A stretch of 64,000 bases of DNA from Sphingomonas colocasiae (lineage in GTDB: Bacteria; Pseudomonadota; Alphaproteobacteria; Sphingomonadales; Sphingomonadaceae): the NCBI RefSeq assembly GCF_019880585.1, contig NZ_JAINVV010000013.1:239734-303733 (forward strand), in the 5' to 3' direction. The position numbers were made by a program, and so were the translations under genes. Positions 1-8,814 of the stretch are shown here, piece by piece (the stretch's first letter is position 1; each line of letters opens with the position of its first letter). Below the pieces are notes generated by a model. The model ran no database searches, was not told the origin of the DNA, and saw only the letters and a program-made list of their open reading frames with translations.

Positions 1-528
1 CCCGCCCGCGCGCACCGCATTGGCCTCGCCGATGAAGCGGCTGTGGATCACGGCCGGGCGCCCGGCCGGAAAGCCCATATGATATCCGTCGTCCCCGCGG
101 CGCGGAATCTCACGCGCGAGCGGCAGCGCGACGCCGCTCGGCAAGCCATCGGCGATGATCGCCGCGTCGCTCACCGCGCTGGCGACGACGCGGTCGACAC
201 GTTCGGCCCGGTCGGGCGCGGTGGCGAGCCCGATCAGATTGCAGCCGTTCACGACATGCTCGGCGGTCAGCCACAATCCGTTGCGCGCGATCGCGAAGGC
301 CGTGCCCTGGCTGTCGCGCGGCGGCCCCGGATCCTCGATGCCATATTGCGGCGCCATCTCCGATGGCGGAACCACGGGAATCTCCCCATTCGCGCCCGCT
401 TCCGGTATCGCGGGCCGGCGCACCTCGACATCCGGCGCATCGCGACCGCCGTCGAAGGTGAGCACGGCGCCGATGAACAGCGCGAGCAGGATGGGAAAGG
501 CGCAGCCGCCGCGCCGCCCGGATGCCAT
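1..528 (-). CDS. Trypsin-like serine protease, partial (C-terminus beyond the left edge)
   Basis: The frame is open for 176 codons from ATG 528 to the window edge. An N-terminal hydrophobic stretch (about residues 10-25, FPILLALFIGAVL) looks like a signal anchor or signal peptide. It is followed by a Pro-rich linker and then GTAFAI and WLTAEHVVNGC, which match the region around the catalytic His of S1/S1C trypsin-like peptidases (His91). SDAAII (Asp121) is a plausible catalytic Asp. The Ser lies outside the window, so activity cannot be judged. The start codon overlaps the stop of the upstream DUF350 gene (ATGA), which implies translational coupling. Likely a periplasmic or membrane-anchored protease. 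Confidence 0.75.
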   Translation of the reverse strand, partial: MASGRRGGCAFPILLALFIGAVLTFDGGRDAPDVEVRRPAIPEAGANGEIPVVPPSEMAPQYGIEDPGPPRDSQGTAFAIARNGLWLTAEHVVNGCNLIGLATAPDRAERVDRVVASAVSDAAIIADGLPSGVALPLAREIPRRGDDGYHMGFPAGRPAVIHSRFIGEANAVRAGG

Positions 529-941
529 CAGCCGGAAACTGCCGCCGCGATCAGCATGGCGACGGAGATCTTCATCGAGGCGAGGAAGATCGCGGCCGAC
601 ACTTCGTCATGCTCGATGCGTTTGGGCAGATGGTGCAGCACCAGATCCACCGCCCGAAAGGCGAGTACCTGCAAGAACAATGTCACCGCGCCCCAGATCA
701 CGATATCCCAGACGTTGATCGAATTGCCGAGGCAAAAAGCCATCGGAATGGCGAGGCCCAGCGCGGCGCCGCCGAGCGACACCGCCGCCGCCGTATTGCC
801 CTGGCGGATCAGCTCCATTTCCTTGTGCGGTGTCAGCCACAAATAGGTGGACAGCGCGAACAGGAAAACGGCGAGCGAAACCGCGAGATGGAGGAGGAAA
901 ACGGGCAGGCCCGCGACAAGGCTCTGAAGAACGGGCTGCAT
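528..941 (-). CDS. DUF350 family inner-membrane protein
   Basis: The 137-aa protein has four hydrophobic segments (about 9-36, 51-71, 77-97, 115-135), the usual size and topology of DUF350 (YjfL-like) membrane proteins. The function of the family is unknown. ATG 941 (MQPVLQSL) was chosen over the longer frame because GGAG lies just upstream on the minus strand. The gene overlaps the downstream protease gene by 4 nt, so the two are probably one operon. The DUF350 assignment rests on overall pattern rather than a diagnostic motif. Confidence 0.75.
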   Translation of the reverse strand: MQPVLQSLVAGLPVFLLHLAVSLAVFLFALSTYLWLTPHKEMELIRQGNTAAAVSLGGAALGLAIPMAFCLGNSINVWDIVIWGAVTLFLQVLAFRAVDLVLHHLPKRIEHDEVSAAIFLASMKISVAMLIAAAVSG

Positions 942-1070
942 CGATACTCCCTCGTCGATTCCGGATCGCGGTGACGCCTTGTCTATAGCATCACGCAAAA
1001 ACGTCGATGCCAGAACGAAACCGCGCCCGCCCAGGGAGTGGGGCGGACGCGGCGATCAAGGACGGGGCGG

Positions 1071-1099
1071 GAGCGTTTCCACGAAAAGTGGCAACGCTC
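1071..1099. terminator. Hairpin, terminator-like
   Basis: GAGCGTT and AACGCTC arms (7 bp) enclose a further CCAC/GTGG pairing around a GAAAA loop, followed on the plus strand by TTGTCTTT. It lies between two minus-strand genes (ending 1189, starting 941). It could be a terminator or one of the dispersed palindromes of this genome. Confidence 0.45.
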
Positions 1100-1114
1100 T
1101 TGTCTTTCGCGGTC

Positions 1115-1158
1115 GCATTTTCCAGGCCGTTAACCGTAGACGGTCAACTCGAAAATGC
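1115..1158 (-). terminator. Hairpin downstream of the Gly-zipper gene
   Basis: Outer arms GCATTTTC/GAAAATGC (8 bp) enclose an inner imperfect GTTAACCG/CGGTCAAC pair. It sits about 30 nt past the stop of the minus-strand gene at 1189, so it is a candidate terminator for it. Confidence 0.45.
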
Positions 1159-1188
1159 TTCAGCCAGAAAACAGCCGCCCCGGCCTCG

Positions 1189-1581
1189 TCAACGGCAGTA
1201 ACGGACGCGCACGCGGCGCCCATAATAGGGATCCCACACCCGGCGGGTGTAGCAGCCGCGATCATAGCCCCGGTAACGATAGGGCCGATCGTAATAACCG
1301 CGATCATAGCCGCGATATCGGTACGGCCGGTCGTAATAATAGGAATCGCCGTAATAGCCGCGATCATAATAATAGCCGCGGTCGTAACGATTGTTCGACG
1401 CCAGCGCGGCGCCGATCGCGAGCCCGGCCACGCCCGCCGCGATCGCGGCGCCGCCACGGTCGCGATGATGATAACGGTCATACCGGTCATAACGCCGCTG
1501 CGCCTCGGCAGGCGTCCCGGCCATGGCAAGCGTCGCCGCGCCCAGCGCGATCGACGTCGCCTTCACGATCATCGAGTTCAT
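1189..1581 (-). CDS. Secreted Tyr/Arg/Asp-rich protein with glycine-zipper-like segment
   Basis: 130 aa. ATG 1581 (MNSMIVKAT) was chosen because AAGGAG sits 7 nt upstream. A Sec signal peptide ends near AEAQ. Next come RYDRYDRYHHRDR, a hydrophobic Gly/Ala stretch (GGAAIAAGVAGLAIGAAL) and a tail of repeated YRGYDRGYYDRPY-type units with two Cys. This composition is typical of small envelope proteins annotated as glycine-zipper or RcnB-like, but no catalytic motif is visible and I do not recognise a specific family. A second protein of the same style lies at 56793. Two hairpins follow it, so it is probably monocistronic. Confidence 0.7.
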   Translation of the reverse strand: MNSMIVKATSIALGAATLAMAGTPAEAQRRYDRYDRYHHRDRGGAAIAAGVAGLAIGAALASNNRYDRGYYYDRGYYGDSYYYDRPYRYRGYDRGYYDRPYRYRGYDRGCYTRRVWDPYYGRRVRVRYCR

Positions 1582-1804
1582 CCTGTGTCTCCTTCCGTCG
1601 CCTCGCAGGGTCACGGCCCGACTCGGCACGCAACGCCCGGATCAGACAGACTCTACGCATGGCCACCTGAACCGGTTTCAAATGAGATATTCATCGGGCC
1701 GACAGGAACGCCGCCTGAAACAGAGTGAAACATCCTGTCGGGCGGCGGACATACGCGCGCACGACAAGCCTGCCATGCCCGATGCCATCAACGGCCAAAG
1801 GGAC

Positions 1805-2701
1805 ATGGCGATGGCGGATATCAATGAACATGATCGCGGACTGGCGCACGATCTGGCGACGATCGGGGCAAGGCTGATCGGGCGCAGGCGGGCGCTGTCC
1901 CTGTTCGCGTCGGCGGGCACCGCCGCGCTGGTTTCCGGGTGCGGCGGCGGATCCGACAGCGGCACGGGCACGATCGTCTCAACACCGACGCCGACTCCAA
2001 CGCCGACACCCACACCGACCCCTACGCCCACCCCCACGCCTGCCGGAAGCTGCACGGCCTATGCCGTCGAAACCAATGGCCCCTATCCGGCGGACGGCAC
2101 CAACACATCGAGCGGCGCCACATCCAATGTGCTCACCTCCAGCGGCGTGATCCGCAGCGATATCAGGTCGAGCTTCATCGGATCCACCACGCAGGCGGCG
2201 GGCGTGCTGCTGACGATCACGCTGACCGTGGTCAACGCCAACGCTAGCTGCGCGCCGTTGGCCGGCTATGCGATCTATATGTGGCATTGCGATCGCGACG
2301 GGCGCTATTCGCTCTACGACCTGCCCGCCGAAAGCTATCTGCGCGGCGTGCAGGTGACCGACGCCAACGGCCAGGTGACCTTCACCACCATCTTCCCCGG
2401 CTGCTATTCGGGCCGCTACCCGCATATCCATTTCGAGGTCTTTTCCAGCATCGGCAACGCCACCGGCGGCCGCTACGCGGTGCTGATCTCGCAGCTCGCC
2501 ATGCCCGCGACCGCCTGCGCCACCGTCTATGCCAGCAGCGGCTATTCAACGAGCGCGACCAATTATGCGCGCACCGCGATCGCATCGGACAATGTGTTCG
2601 GCGACAACAGCAGCGCGCAGATGACCGCGATGACGCTCACCGCCACGGGCGGCGTCGCCGCAGGCTATACCGCGACGGCGGTGATCGGCGTCGCCACCTG
2701 A
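1805..2701 (+). CDS. Intradiol ring-cleavage dioxygenase-like protein, predicted Tat lipoprotein
   Basis: 298 aa from ATG 1805; ATG 1811 is equally possible (AAAGGG lies upstream of both). The N-terminus has GRRRALSLFA followed by a hydrophobic run and LVSGC (Cys46), which fits a Tat signal with a lipobox. Ten Thr-Pro units follow (residues 60-79). The catalytic-like domain carries ETNGPYPADG, the WHCD-G-YS block, and PGCYSGRYPHIHFEV. These match the blocks that hold the Tyr/Tyr/His/His Fe(III) ligands in intradiol dioxygenases. The substrate is unknown, and an extracytoplasmic location differs from classical catechol dioxygenases. It sits 60 nt upstream of a two-component pair. Confidence 0.8.
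   Translation: MAMADINEHDRGLAHDLATIGARLIGRRRALSLFASAGTAALVSGCGGGSDSGTGTIVSTPTPTPTPTPTPTPTPTPTPAGSCTAYAVETNGPYPADGTNTSSGATSNVLTSSGVIRSDIRSSFIGSTTQAAGVLLTITLTVVNANASCAPLAGYAIYMWHCDRDGRYSLYDLPAESYLRGVQVTDANGQVTFTTIFPGCYSGRYPHIHFEVFSSIGNATGGRYAVLISQLAMPATACATVYASSGYSTSATNYARTAIASDNVFGDNSSAQMTAMTLTATGGVAAGYTATAVIGVAT
1982..2041 (+). repeat. Degenerate hexamer repeat encoding (Thr-Pro)10
   Basis: Ten consecutive ACN-CCN units code for the Pro/Thr linker between lipobox and domain. The unit is 6 bp, so slippage would change linker length by two residues without shifting frame. Confidence 0.85.
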
Positions 2702-2761
2702 TCCGCGATCGATCCGTGGGGGACGGATCATTGCGGAGCCATTGCCCGGGGGGTAGGAATC

Positions 2762-3508
2762 ATGGTCGAAACGCCTGCTCATGCGATCGGCCCGGACGTG
2801 AATTCGAACAACCATATCCTTGTGGTCGACGACGATCCCGGCATCCGCGAGGTGATCGGCGATTTCCTGTCCGATCATGGATATGATGTCGTGCGCGCCG
2901 CCGACGGCAGGGCGATGCGCGCGGCGATGGCGGCCCGCCCTGTCGATCTGATCGTGCTCGACATGATGATGCCGGGCGAGGACGGCCTGTCGATCCTTCG
3001 CTCGCTCGACCCGACGACGATGCCCGCCGTCATCATGCTCTCGGTCATGGGAACCGATGTGGACCGGATCGTCGGACTGGAACTCGGCGCGGACGATTAT
3101 CTGGCCAAGCCCTGCAATCCGCGCGAATTGCTCGCGCGCGTCAGGGCGGTCCTGCGCCGCCGCGACGAGCGCGCCGCCGGCGCGACCGAACCGCCGATGC
3201 TGCATTTCGCCGGCTGGCGGATGGATCCGGCCGCGCGCACCGTGACCGATCCGGATGGGGCGCCGGTGACGCTGACAAGCGGCGAATTCCGCCTGTTGCT
3301 CGCCTTCGCCGAGCGACCGCGCCGTGTGCTGACCCGCGACATGCTGCTCGATCTGGCCTGGCGCGGCGACGGCGACTCGTTCGATCGCGCGATCGACGTC
3401 CAGATCAGCCGCCTGCGACGCAAGCTCGCGCGCGCGGGCGAAGAGGAGCTGATCCGCACGCTGCGCAACGAGGGTTATCTGTTCGTTCCCGCGGTCAGGC
3501 GGGGCTGA
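2762..3508 (+). CDS. OmpR-family response regulator
   Basis: 248 aa. The receiver domain (about 18-135) has the acidic pocket VVDDD, phospho-acceptor Asp67 (VLDMMMPG), Ser94 and Lys116 (LAKP). A winged-helix DNA-binding domain follows (about 145-245), with TSGEFRLLLAF and DVQISRLRRKL. AGGA precedes ATG 2762. The cognate kinase starts 6 nt downstream. The protein is closely paralogous to the regulator at 18592. Target genes are not apparent. The lipoprotein gene just upstream is a natural candidate, but no repeated operator was identified. Confidence 0.9.
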   Translation: MVETPAHAIGPDVNSNNHILVVDDDPGIREVIGDFLSDHGYDVVRAADGRAMRAAMAARPVDLIVLDMMMPGEDGLSILRSLDPTTMPAVIMLSVMGTDVDRIVGLELGADDYLAKPCNPRELLARVRAVLRRRDERAAGATEPPMLHFAGWRMDPAARTVTDPDGAPVTLTSGEFRLLLAFAERPRRVLTRDMLLDLAWRGDGDSFDRAIDVQISRLRRKLARAGEEELIRTLRNEGYLFVPAVRRG

Positions 3509-3514
3509 CGGCCA

Positions 3515-4777
3515 ATGGCGGTTCGTCCAGGCGGCGCCATCACGGGCCGGATCGTGCTGCTGGTGGCCGCCTGCGTGCTGCTGGCCGCGCTGGTCAATTT
3601 CGCCATCACCTTCAACGGGCCGCCGCCCAAGCCCGCGCCCTATCGCACCGAGGATCTGGCGATCGCGCTGGCTGGCGGGCGGGTGCCGGGGCCCGGGCAG
3701 CCGCCACGGATCATGCGAAGCGCCACGCCGCCCGCACCGCGTGACGGCGAGTTCCGCAATCCGGCGCTGGAAGCCGAGCTTGCCCGCCGCCTGAACCAGC
3801 CCGCCGATACAGTGCGCGCCTGGGCCCGGCATGGCGGACGCCGCGATCTGCGGGGCAGCTTCACCGTCGCGATCAGGGACGGACCGGGATGGCGCGTCGC
3901 GACCACACGGCCCGAACCCTGGCTCAGCCGCTGGCATCTCGTCACCATCGGCGCGATGACGGCGACGCTGATCCTGCTCACCCTTATCGGATGGGTGGTC
4001 GCGCGCGCGATCACGCGGCCATTGGCCAGGCTCGCCGAAGCGGCGGACGCGGTCAGCGTGAACCATCATGGCGCGCCCGCCGACATTTCCGGCCCGCCGG
4101 AGATCGCGCGCGTCGCGCACGCCCTGAACGCGATGCGGGCAAGGCTGGTCGACCATGTCGCCCAACGCACCACGATGCTGGCGGCGATCACGCATGATCT
4201 CGGCACGCCGCTGACGCGCCTCGCGTTCCGGATCGAGCGGCTGCCCCCCGCCGACCGCGCGCGCGCGATCGCCGATATCGAGGAGATGCGCGCGATGATC
4301 CAGAGCGTGCTGGAATTCGCGCGCGGCGAAAGCAGGCCGCATCGGGCGCTCGACCTCGCCCCCCTGCTCGACGGGCTCGCCGATGACATGGCGATCACCG
4401 GCGCGCGGATCGAACGCCAGGTGGCGGCGCCCCTGCCGATGATGGGTGACCCCGCCGCGCTGCGCCGCCTGTTCAGCAATCTGGTCGACAATGCGTTGCG
4501 CTATGGCGGCAATGCCCGGATCGACGCCACGACCGGGAATGGCAGGATATGCGTGACCGTGGATGATGACGGGCCGGGCATTCCCGCCGCGCTCGCGGCC
4601 AGCCTGTTCGATCCCTTCGTTCGCGCGGAACCCTCGCGCAGCCGGGAAACAGGCGGAATCGGCCTGGGCCTGTCGATCGCGCGCAATATCGCCGAGGCGC
4701 ATGACGGCCAGATCGTCGCCGGCAATCGCGACGGCGGCGGCGCGCGCTTTACGGTCTCGCTGCCGCTGGCCGGCTGA
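3515..4777 (+). CDS. EnvZ-like sensor histidine kinase
   Basis: 420 aa. TM1 (about 11-32) and TM2 (about 142-164) flank a Pro/Arg-rich periplasmic sensor of about 110 residues. HAMP-like residues follow, then the H-box AAITHDLGTPLTRL (His227), N-box LVDNALRYGG, G1 DDGPGIP, F-box FDPFVRAE and G2 GGIGLGLSIA. The H-box has Gly where most relatives have Arg (HDLRTPL). Together with the upstream regulator it forms a two-gene operon. Its stop codon directly abuts the stop of the convergent oxidoreductase gene. Confidence 0.9.
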   Translation: MAVRPGGAITGRIVLLVAACVLLAALVNFAITFNGPPPKPAPYRTEDLAIALAGGRVPGPGQPPRIMRSATPPAPRDGEFRNPALEAELARRLNQPADTVRAWARHGGRRDLRGSFTVAIRDGPGWRVATTRPEPWLSRWHLVTIGAMTATLILLTLIGWVVARAITRPLARLAEAADAVSVNHHGAPADISGPPEIARVAHALNAMRARLVDHVAQRTTMLAAITHDLGTPLTRLAFRIERLPPADRARAIADIEEMRAMIQSVLEFARGESRPHRALDLAPLLDGLADDMAITGARIERQVAAPLPMMGDPAALRRLFSNLVDNALRYGGNARIDATTGNGRICVTVDDDGPGIPAALAASLFDPFVRAEPSRSRETGGIGLGLSIARNIAEAHDGQIVAGNRDGGGARFTVSLPLAG

Positions 4778-6430
4778 TCAACGCGCGACCGATTCCAGAT
4801 GGCGATGGATCGCCTGGACGACCACCGATCCCTCGCCCACGCCCGACGCCACGCGCTTGACCGAGCCTGACCGGACGTCTCCGACCGCGAAGATGCCGGG
4901 CCGGGTGGTGGCGTAGGGGGACCCGCCCTCCCCGGTGCGGACGAAGCCGGCATCGTCTAGATCGAGGCAGCTCCCCAACCAGTCGGTGCTCGGAACCGCG
5001 CCGATCATGACGAAGAGCGCGCCGACCGGCTGCGCCCGCGCCGCGCCGGTCCGGCTGTCGCACCAGGTGACCGCATCGAGGGCGTCGTCGCCATGCAGTT
5101 CGGTGACGGCGCAATAGGTATGCAAAGTGATCCGGTCGGACGCCGCGATCCGATCGATCAGATAGCTGGACATGGTTTCCGCCAGCCCGTGCGAGCGGAC
5201 CAGCATGTGCACATGCGACGCCGCGCGCGACAGGAACATCGCCGCCTGGCCCGCCGAGTTGCCGCCGCCGACGACCACGACCGGCTGGTCCGCGCACAGC
5301 CCCGCTTCCATCGCGGTGGCGGCATAGTGGATCCCGGCCCCTTCGAAACGCCCATAATCGGGCAGGTCGAGCTTGCGATACCGGGCGCCGGTGGCAATCA
5401 CGACGACGCGCGCGCGCATCGATGCGCCGTCCGCCAGCGTCAGGCGATAGGGCTCGCCGGCGCCGCCGCATTCGAGCGCCGTCACCTCCCGCGACACCGC
5501 AAGCCGCGCGCCGAATTTCTGCGCCTGCACCTGCGCCCGCCCGGCGAGCGCCTGGCCCGAGATACCGGTGGGAAAGCCCAGATAATTCTCGATCTTCGAA
5601 CTGGTGCCCGCCTGTCCGCCTGGCGCCGTGCCTTCGATCACCACGGTTTCCAGCCCTTCGGACGCCGCATAGACCGCCGCCGCGAGGCCCGCCGGCCCGG
5701 CGCCGACCACCGCGACATCGTGAACATGATCGGGATCGATATGCACGGCGATGCCGATGCAATCGGCCAGAGCGTGGTTGCTCGGGTTGCGCAGCACCCT
5801 GCCGTCGCAGATCACCACGGGCAGTTCGTCGGCCGCAACGCCGAAATGCGCGAGGAAACCGGCCGCCTCGCCATCCACCTCGGTATCGATGGTGCGATGC
5901 GGATAAGCGTTGCGCGTGAGGAACGCGTTCAGCCGCACCATTTGCGCCGAATGGCCGGGGCCGACCAGCGTGACCCCGCCCTGCCCCTGTGACAGCAGCG
6001 CGACGCGGCGCAGGATGAAGGCGCGCAGGATGATTTCACCGATATCGGGCTCGGCGGTGATCAGCCTGCGGAAATCGGCGCGGGCGATGCGCAGGACGCG
6101 GGTGTCGCCGGCGACGCGGGCGGAAACCAGCGCCTTGGCGTCGTTGAACATGGTGACTTCGCCTGTGAACTGCCCGGCCCGATGCGAGACCACGAAGCGG
6201 ACGGCGCCGCAATCGTCGTGATCGAACACGTTCACGCCGCCATCGAGGATGACGAAGAACTCGCTGGTCCGGTCACCGCGCCGGAACAGATACTCGCCGT
6301 CGCCAACCGCTTCCTCGGCGCCGAACGGCGCGATCCGCGCGATCATCTCGTCCGGCAGCACCGGGAATGTCTGTGCCTCGCGGGCAAGCGGGTCGCTGGG
6401 GTCGCGGAGAATCGAGTCGCTGTCGGCCAT
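4778..6430 (-). CDS. cNMP-binding domain / thioredoxin-reductase-like FAD oxidoreductase lacking CxxC
   Basis: 550 aa. Residues about 25-145 form a cyclic-nucleotide-binding (CRP-type) fold. Residues about 155-230 look like a glutaredoxin or thioredoxin-fold spacer. The rest is a class-II pyridine nucleotide-disulfide oxidoreductase with VGAGPAGLAAA (243-), APGGQAGTSSKIENYLGFP, ATGARYR, NAD(P)-site VVVVGGGNSAGQAA and GIFAVGDVRSGSVKR. Aligned by eye to TrxB, the redox CATC is replaced by AATA (Ala370, Ala373), so it cannot be a normal thioredoxin reductase. It may be an FAD/NAD(P)H-dependent sensor or a reductase of a different acceptor. It is divergent from the UBP zinc-finger gene. Confidence 0.9.
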   Translation of the reverse strand: MADSDSILRDPSDPLAREAQTFPVLPDEMIARIAPFGAEEAVGDGEYLFRRGDRTSEFFVILDGGVNVFDHDDCGAVRFVVSHRAGQFTGEVTMFNDAKALVSARVAGDTRVLRIARADFRRLITAEPDIGEIILRAFILRRVALLSQGQGGVTLVGPGHSAQMVRLNAFLTRNAYPHRTIDTEVDGEAAGFLAHFGVAADELPVVICDGRVLRNPSNHALADCIGIAVHIDPDHVHDVAVVGAGPAGLAAAVYAASEGLETVVIEGTAPGGQAGTSSKIENYLGFPTGISGQALAGRAQVQAQKFGARLAVSREVTALECGGAGEPYRLTLADGASMRARVVVIATGARYRKLDLPDYGRFEGAGIHYAATAMEAGLCADQPVVVVGGGNSAGQAAMFLSRAASHVHMLVRSHGLAETMSSYLIDRIAASDRITLHTYCAVTELHGDDALDAVTWCDSRTGAARAQPVGALFVMIGAVPSTDWLGSCLDLDDAGFVRTGEGGSPYATTRPGIFAVGDVRSGSVKRVASGVGEGSVVVQAIHRHLESVAR

Positions 6431-6520
6431 GGGCGGAAGCGTAACGACCCTTCGCCTTGCAATCGAGCCGCCATTGGAATGATTTCGAGGCAGGTGGACT
6501 CACCTGCCGGCCCGAAAATC

Positions 6521-6856
6521 ATGGCCAACAAACGAATATTCTGCGACGCTCCGCCCATGAGCGGCTGCAGCCATCTCGATCGCTTCGCGGAGGTCACGCC
6601 CGGAACCGACGGCTGCGCCGAATGCCTCGAGCAGGGCGGCCGCTGGGTCCATCTGCGCATCTGCCGCGTGTGCGGCCATGTCGGCTGCTGCGACCAGTCC
6701 CCCGGCAAACATGCAACCGCGCATTTCCATGAAAGCGGTCATCCCGTCATGGAAAGCTACGATCCGCCCGATCCCTGGGGCTGGTGTTATGTCGACGAGG
6801 TGATGATCGACCTGGGCGCATCGGTGACGCCGCACCCGAAGGGCTGGCGCTACTGA
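6521..6856 (+). CDS. UBP-type zinc-finger protein
   Basis: 111 aa from ATG 6521; ATG 6557 would give 99 aa and begin right at the domain. Neither has a clear ribosome site. Zn-ligand pattern: Cys16-x-His18, Cys32-x2-Cys35, Cys48-x2-Cys51, Cys56, then His64, His68, His70 and His74, the arrangement of the zf-UBP domain. In eukaryotes this domain binds the free C-terminus of ubiquitin. Bacterial members have no settled role. It is divergently transcribed from the cNMP/TrxR-like gene across 90 nt, an arrangement that suggests a shared regulatory region. Confidence 0.85.
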   Translation: MANKRIFCDAPPMSGCSHLDRFAEVTPGTDGCAECLEQGGRWVHLRICRVCGHVGCCDQSPGKHATAHFHESGHPVMESYDPPDPWGWCYVDEVMIDLGASVTPHPKGWRY

Positions 6857-6870
6857 TCCTTGCGCGGGAC

Positions 6871-6898
6871 GGCATCGCGGCCCACCGGCCGCGATGCC
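6871..6898. terminator. Bidirectional terminator between UBP and typA genes
   Basis: A perfect 12-bp stem (GGCATCGCGGCC / GGCCGCGATGCC) with a CACC loop lies between two convergent stop codons (6856 and 6905). Confidence 0.75.
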
Positions 6899-6904
6899 CG
6901 TGCC

Positions 6905-8737
6905 TCAGGCCGCCTGCTTCGCCCGGTTGGCGCGCTTGCGCTCGTGCGGATCGAGGTGGCGCTTGCGCAGGCGGATCGACTTGGGCGTCACTTCCACCAT
7001 CTCGTCCTCGTCGATATAGGCGATCGCCTGTTCCAGCGTCAGCTTGCGCGGGGGCGTCAGGCGGATCGCGTCGTCCTTGCCGCTCGCCCGGAAGTTGGTG
7101 AGCTGCTTGGACTTCATCGGATTGACCTCAAGGTCTTCCGGCTTGGCGTTCTCGCCGATGATCATGCCCTCGTACAGCGCTTCGCCCACGCCGACCATGA
7201 GCACGCCGCGCTCCTCGAGCGGGCCGAGCGCATAGGCATTGGCCTCGCCCGCGCCGTTCGAGATCAGCACGCCATTGGCGCGGCCCTCGATCGCACCCTT
7301 ATAGGGTCCGTATTTCTCGAACAGGCGGTTCATGATGCCCGTGCCGCGCGTGTCCGACAGGAATTCGCCATGATAGCCGATCAGGCCGCGCGAGGGGGCG
7401 GAGAAGGTGATGCGCGTCTTGCCGCCGCCCGAGGGGCGCATATCGGTCAGCTCCGCCTTGCGGATCGACATCTTCTCGACGACGGTGCCCGAATATTCCT
7501 CGTCCACGTCGATCACGACGGTTTCATAAGGCTCTTCGCGGCCACCGGTCTCGCCCTCGCGGAACAGCACGCGCGGACGGCTGATGCCCAGCTCGAAGCC
7601 TTCGCGGCGCATCGTCTCGATCAGCACGCCGAGCTGGAGTTCGCCACGGCCGGCGACTTCGAAGCTGTCCTTGTCCTCGGCTTCGGTCACCTTGATGGCG
7701 ACGTTCGATTCGGCCTCGCGGAACAGGCGGTCGCGGATCATGCGCGACGTCACCTTGGTGCCCTCGCGGCCCGCCATCGGCGAATCGTTGACCGCGAAGC
7801 GCATCGACAGCGTCGGCGGATCGATCGGCTGCGCCTGCAGCGGCTCGCTGACCGCCGGATCGGCGATGGTGTTGGCAACCGTCGCGGTGGTCAGACCGGC
7901 GATCGAGATGATGTCGCCCGCCTTCGCCTCGTCGACGGGAACGCGCTCCAGCCCGCGGAACGCCATGATCTTCGATGCGCGGCCGCTCTCGACCACCTTG
8001 CCCTCGGCGTCGAGCGCATGGATCGGCATGTTGGTCTTGACCGAGCCCGAAAAGACCAGGCCGGTCAGGATGCGGCCAAGGAAATTGTCGCGATCGAGCA
8101 AGGTCACCAGGAACTTGAACGGACCGTCCGGGTCGGCCGAGGGCGCGGGCACATGCTCGACGATCTTCTTGAACAGCGGCGTCAGCGTGCCTTCGCGCGC
8201 CGCGGGATCCTCGCTCGCATAGCCGTTGCGGCCCGATGCGAAGAGCACGGGGAAATCGAGCTGCTCGTCGGTCGCGTCCAGGCTGACGAACAGGTCGAAC
8301 ACCTCGTCCAGCACTTCCTGCGTCCGCTCGTCGGGACGGTCGATCTTGTTGACGACGACGATCGGGCGCAGGCCCAGCGCCAGCGCCTTGCCGGTGACGA
8401 ACTTGGTCTGCGGCATCGCACCTTCGGACGAATCGACCAGCAGGATCACGCCGTCGACCATCGAGAGAATGCGCTCCACCTCGCCGCCGAAATCGGCGTG
8501 GCCGGGCGTATCGACGATGTTGATGCGGGTCTTCTCGCCCTCATGATCCCATTCGATCGACGTGCACTTGGCGAGAATCGTGATGCCACGCTCTTTTTCG
8601 AGATCGTTCGAGTCCATCGCCCGCTCTTCGACGCGCTGATTGTCGCGGAAGGTGCCGGACTGGCGGAAAAGCTGATCGACGAGAGTGGTCTTGCCATGAT
8701 CGACGTGCGCGATGATGGCCACGTTGCGGAGGCTCAT
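6905..8737 (-). CDS. typA: Translational GTPase TypA/BipA
   Basis: 610 aa, the usual length. G1 [15 protein letters not shown]3 [14 protein letters not shown] and G4 NKIDRPDER are present, followed by EF-G-like domains II, III and V and the TypA-specific C-terminal domain (ending about residue 605). It is a ribosome-associated GTPase needed for stress and low-temperature ribosome assembly. It stands alone between a convergent UBP gene and a co-oriented DUF188 gene. Confidence 0.97.
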   Translation of the reverse strand: MSLRNVAIIAHVDHGKTTLVDQLFRQSGTFRDNQRVEERAMDSNDLEKERGITILAKCTSIEWDHEGEKTRINIVDTPGHADFGGEVERILSMVDGVILLVDSSEGAMPQTKFVTGKALALGLRPIVVVNKIDRPDERTQEVLDEVFDLFVSLDATDEQLDFPVLFASGRNGYASEDPAAREGTLTPLFKKIVEHVPAPSADPDGPFKFLVTLLDRDNFLGRILTGLVFSGSVKTNMPIHALDAEGKVVESGRASKIMAFRGLERVPVDEAKAGDIISIAGLTTATVANTIADPAVSEPLQAQPIDPPTLSMRFAVNDSPMAGREGTKVTSRMIRDRLFREAESNVAIKVTEAEDKDSFEVAGRGELQLGVLIETMRREGFELGISRPRVLFREGETGGREEPYETVVIDVDEEYSGTVVEKMSIRKAELTDMRPSGGGKTRITFSAPSRGLIGYHGEFLSDTRGTGIMNRLFEKYGPYKGAIEGRANGVLISNGAGEANAYALGPLEERGVLMVGVGEALYEGMIIGENAKPEDLEVNPMKSKQLTNFRASGKDDAIRLTPPRKLTLEQAIAYIDEDEMVEVTPKSIRLRKRHLDPHERKRANRAKQAA

Positions 8738-8814
8738 TGACTGTTCCGATGCTGGGAATGCGTTTCAGCGCGGGCCCATAGCCGATTTGCTGCGTTGCGG
8801 GAAGGGGTAAGCCC

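Noticed and set aside
1982..2041. Phase-variable simple-sequence repeat
   Set aside because: The repeat unit is 6 bp and degenerate, so slippage would not shift the frame and is unlikely to switch expression.
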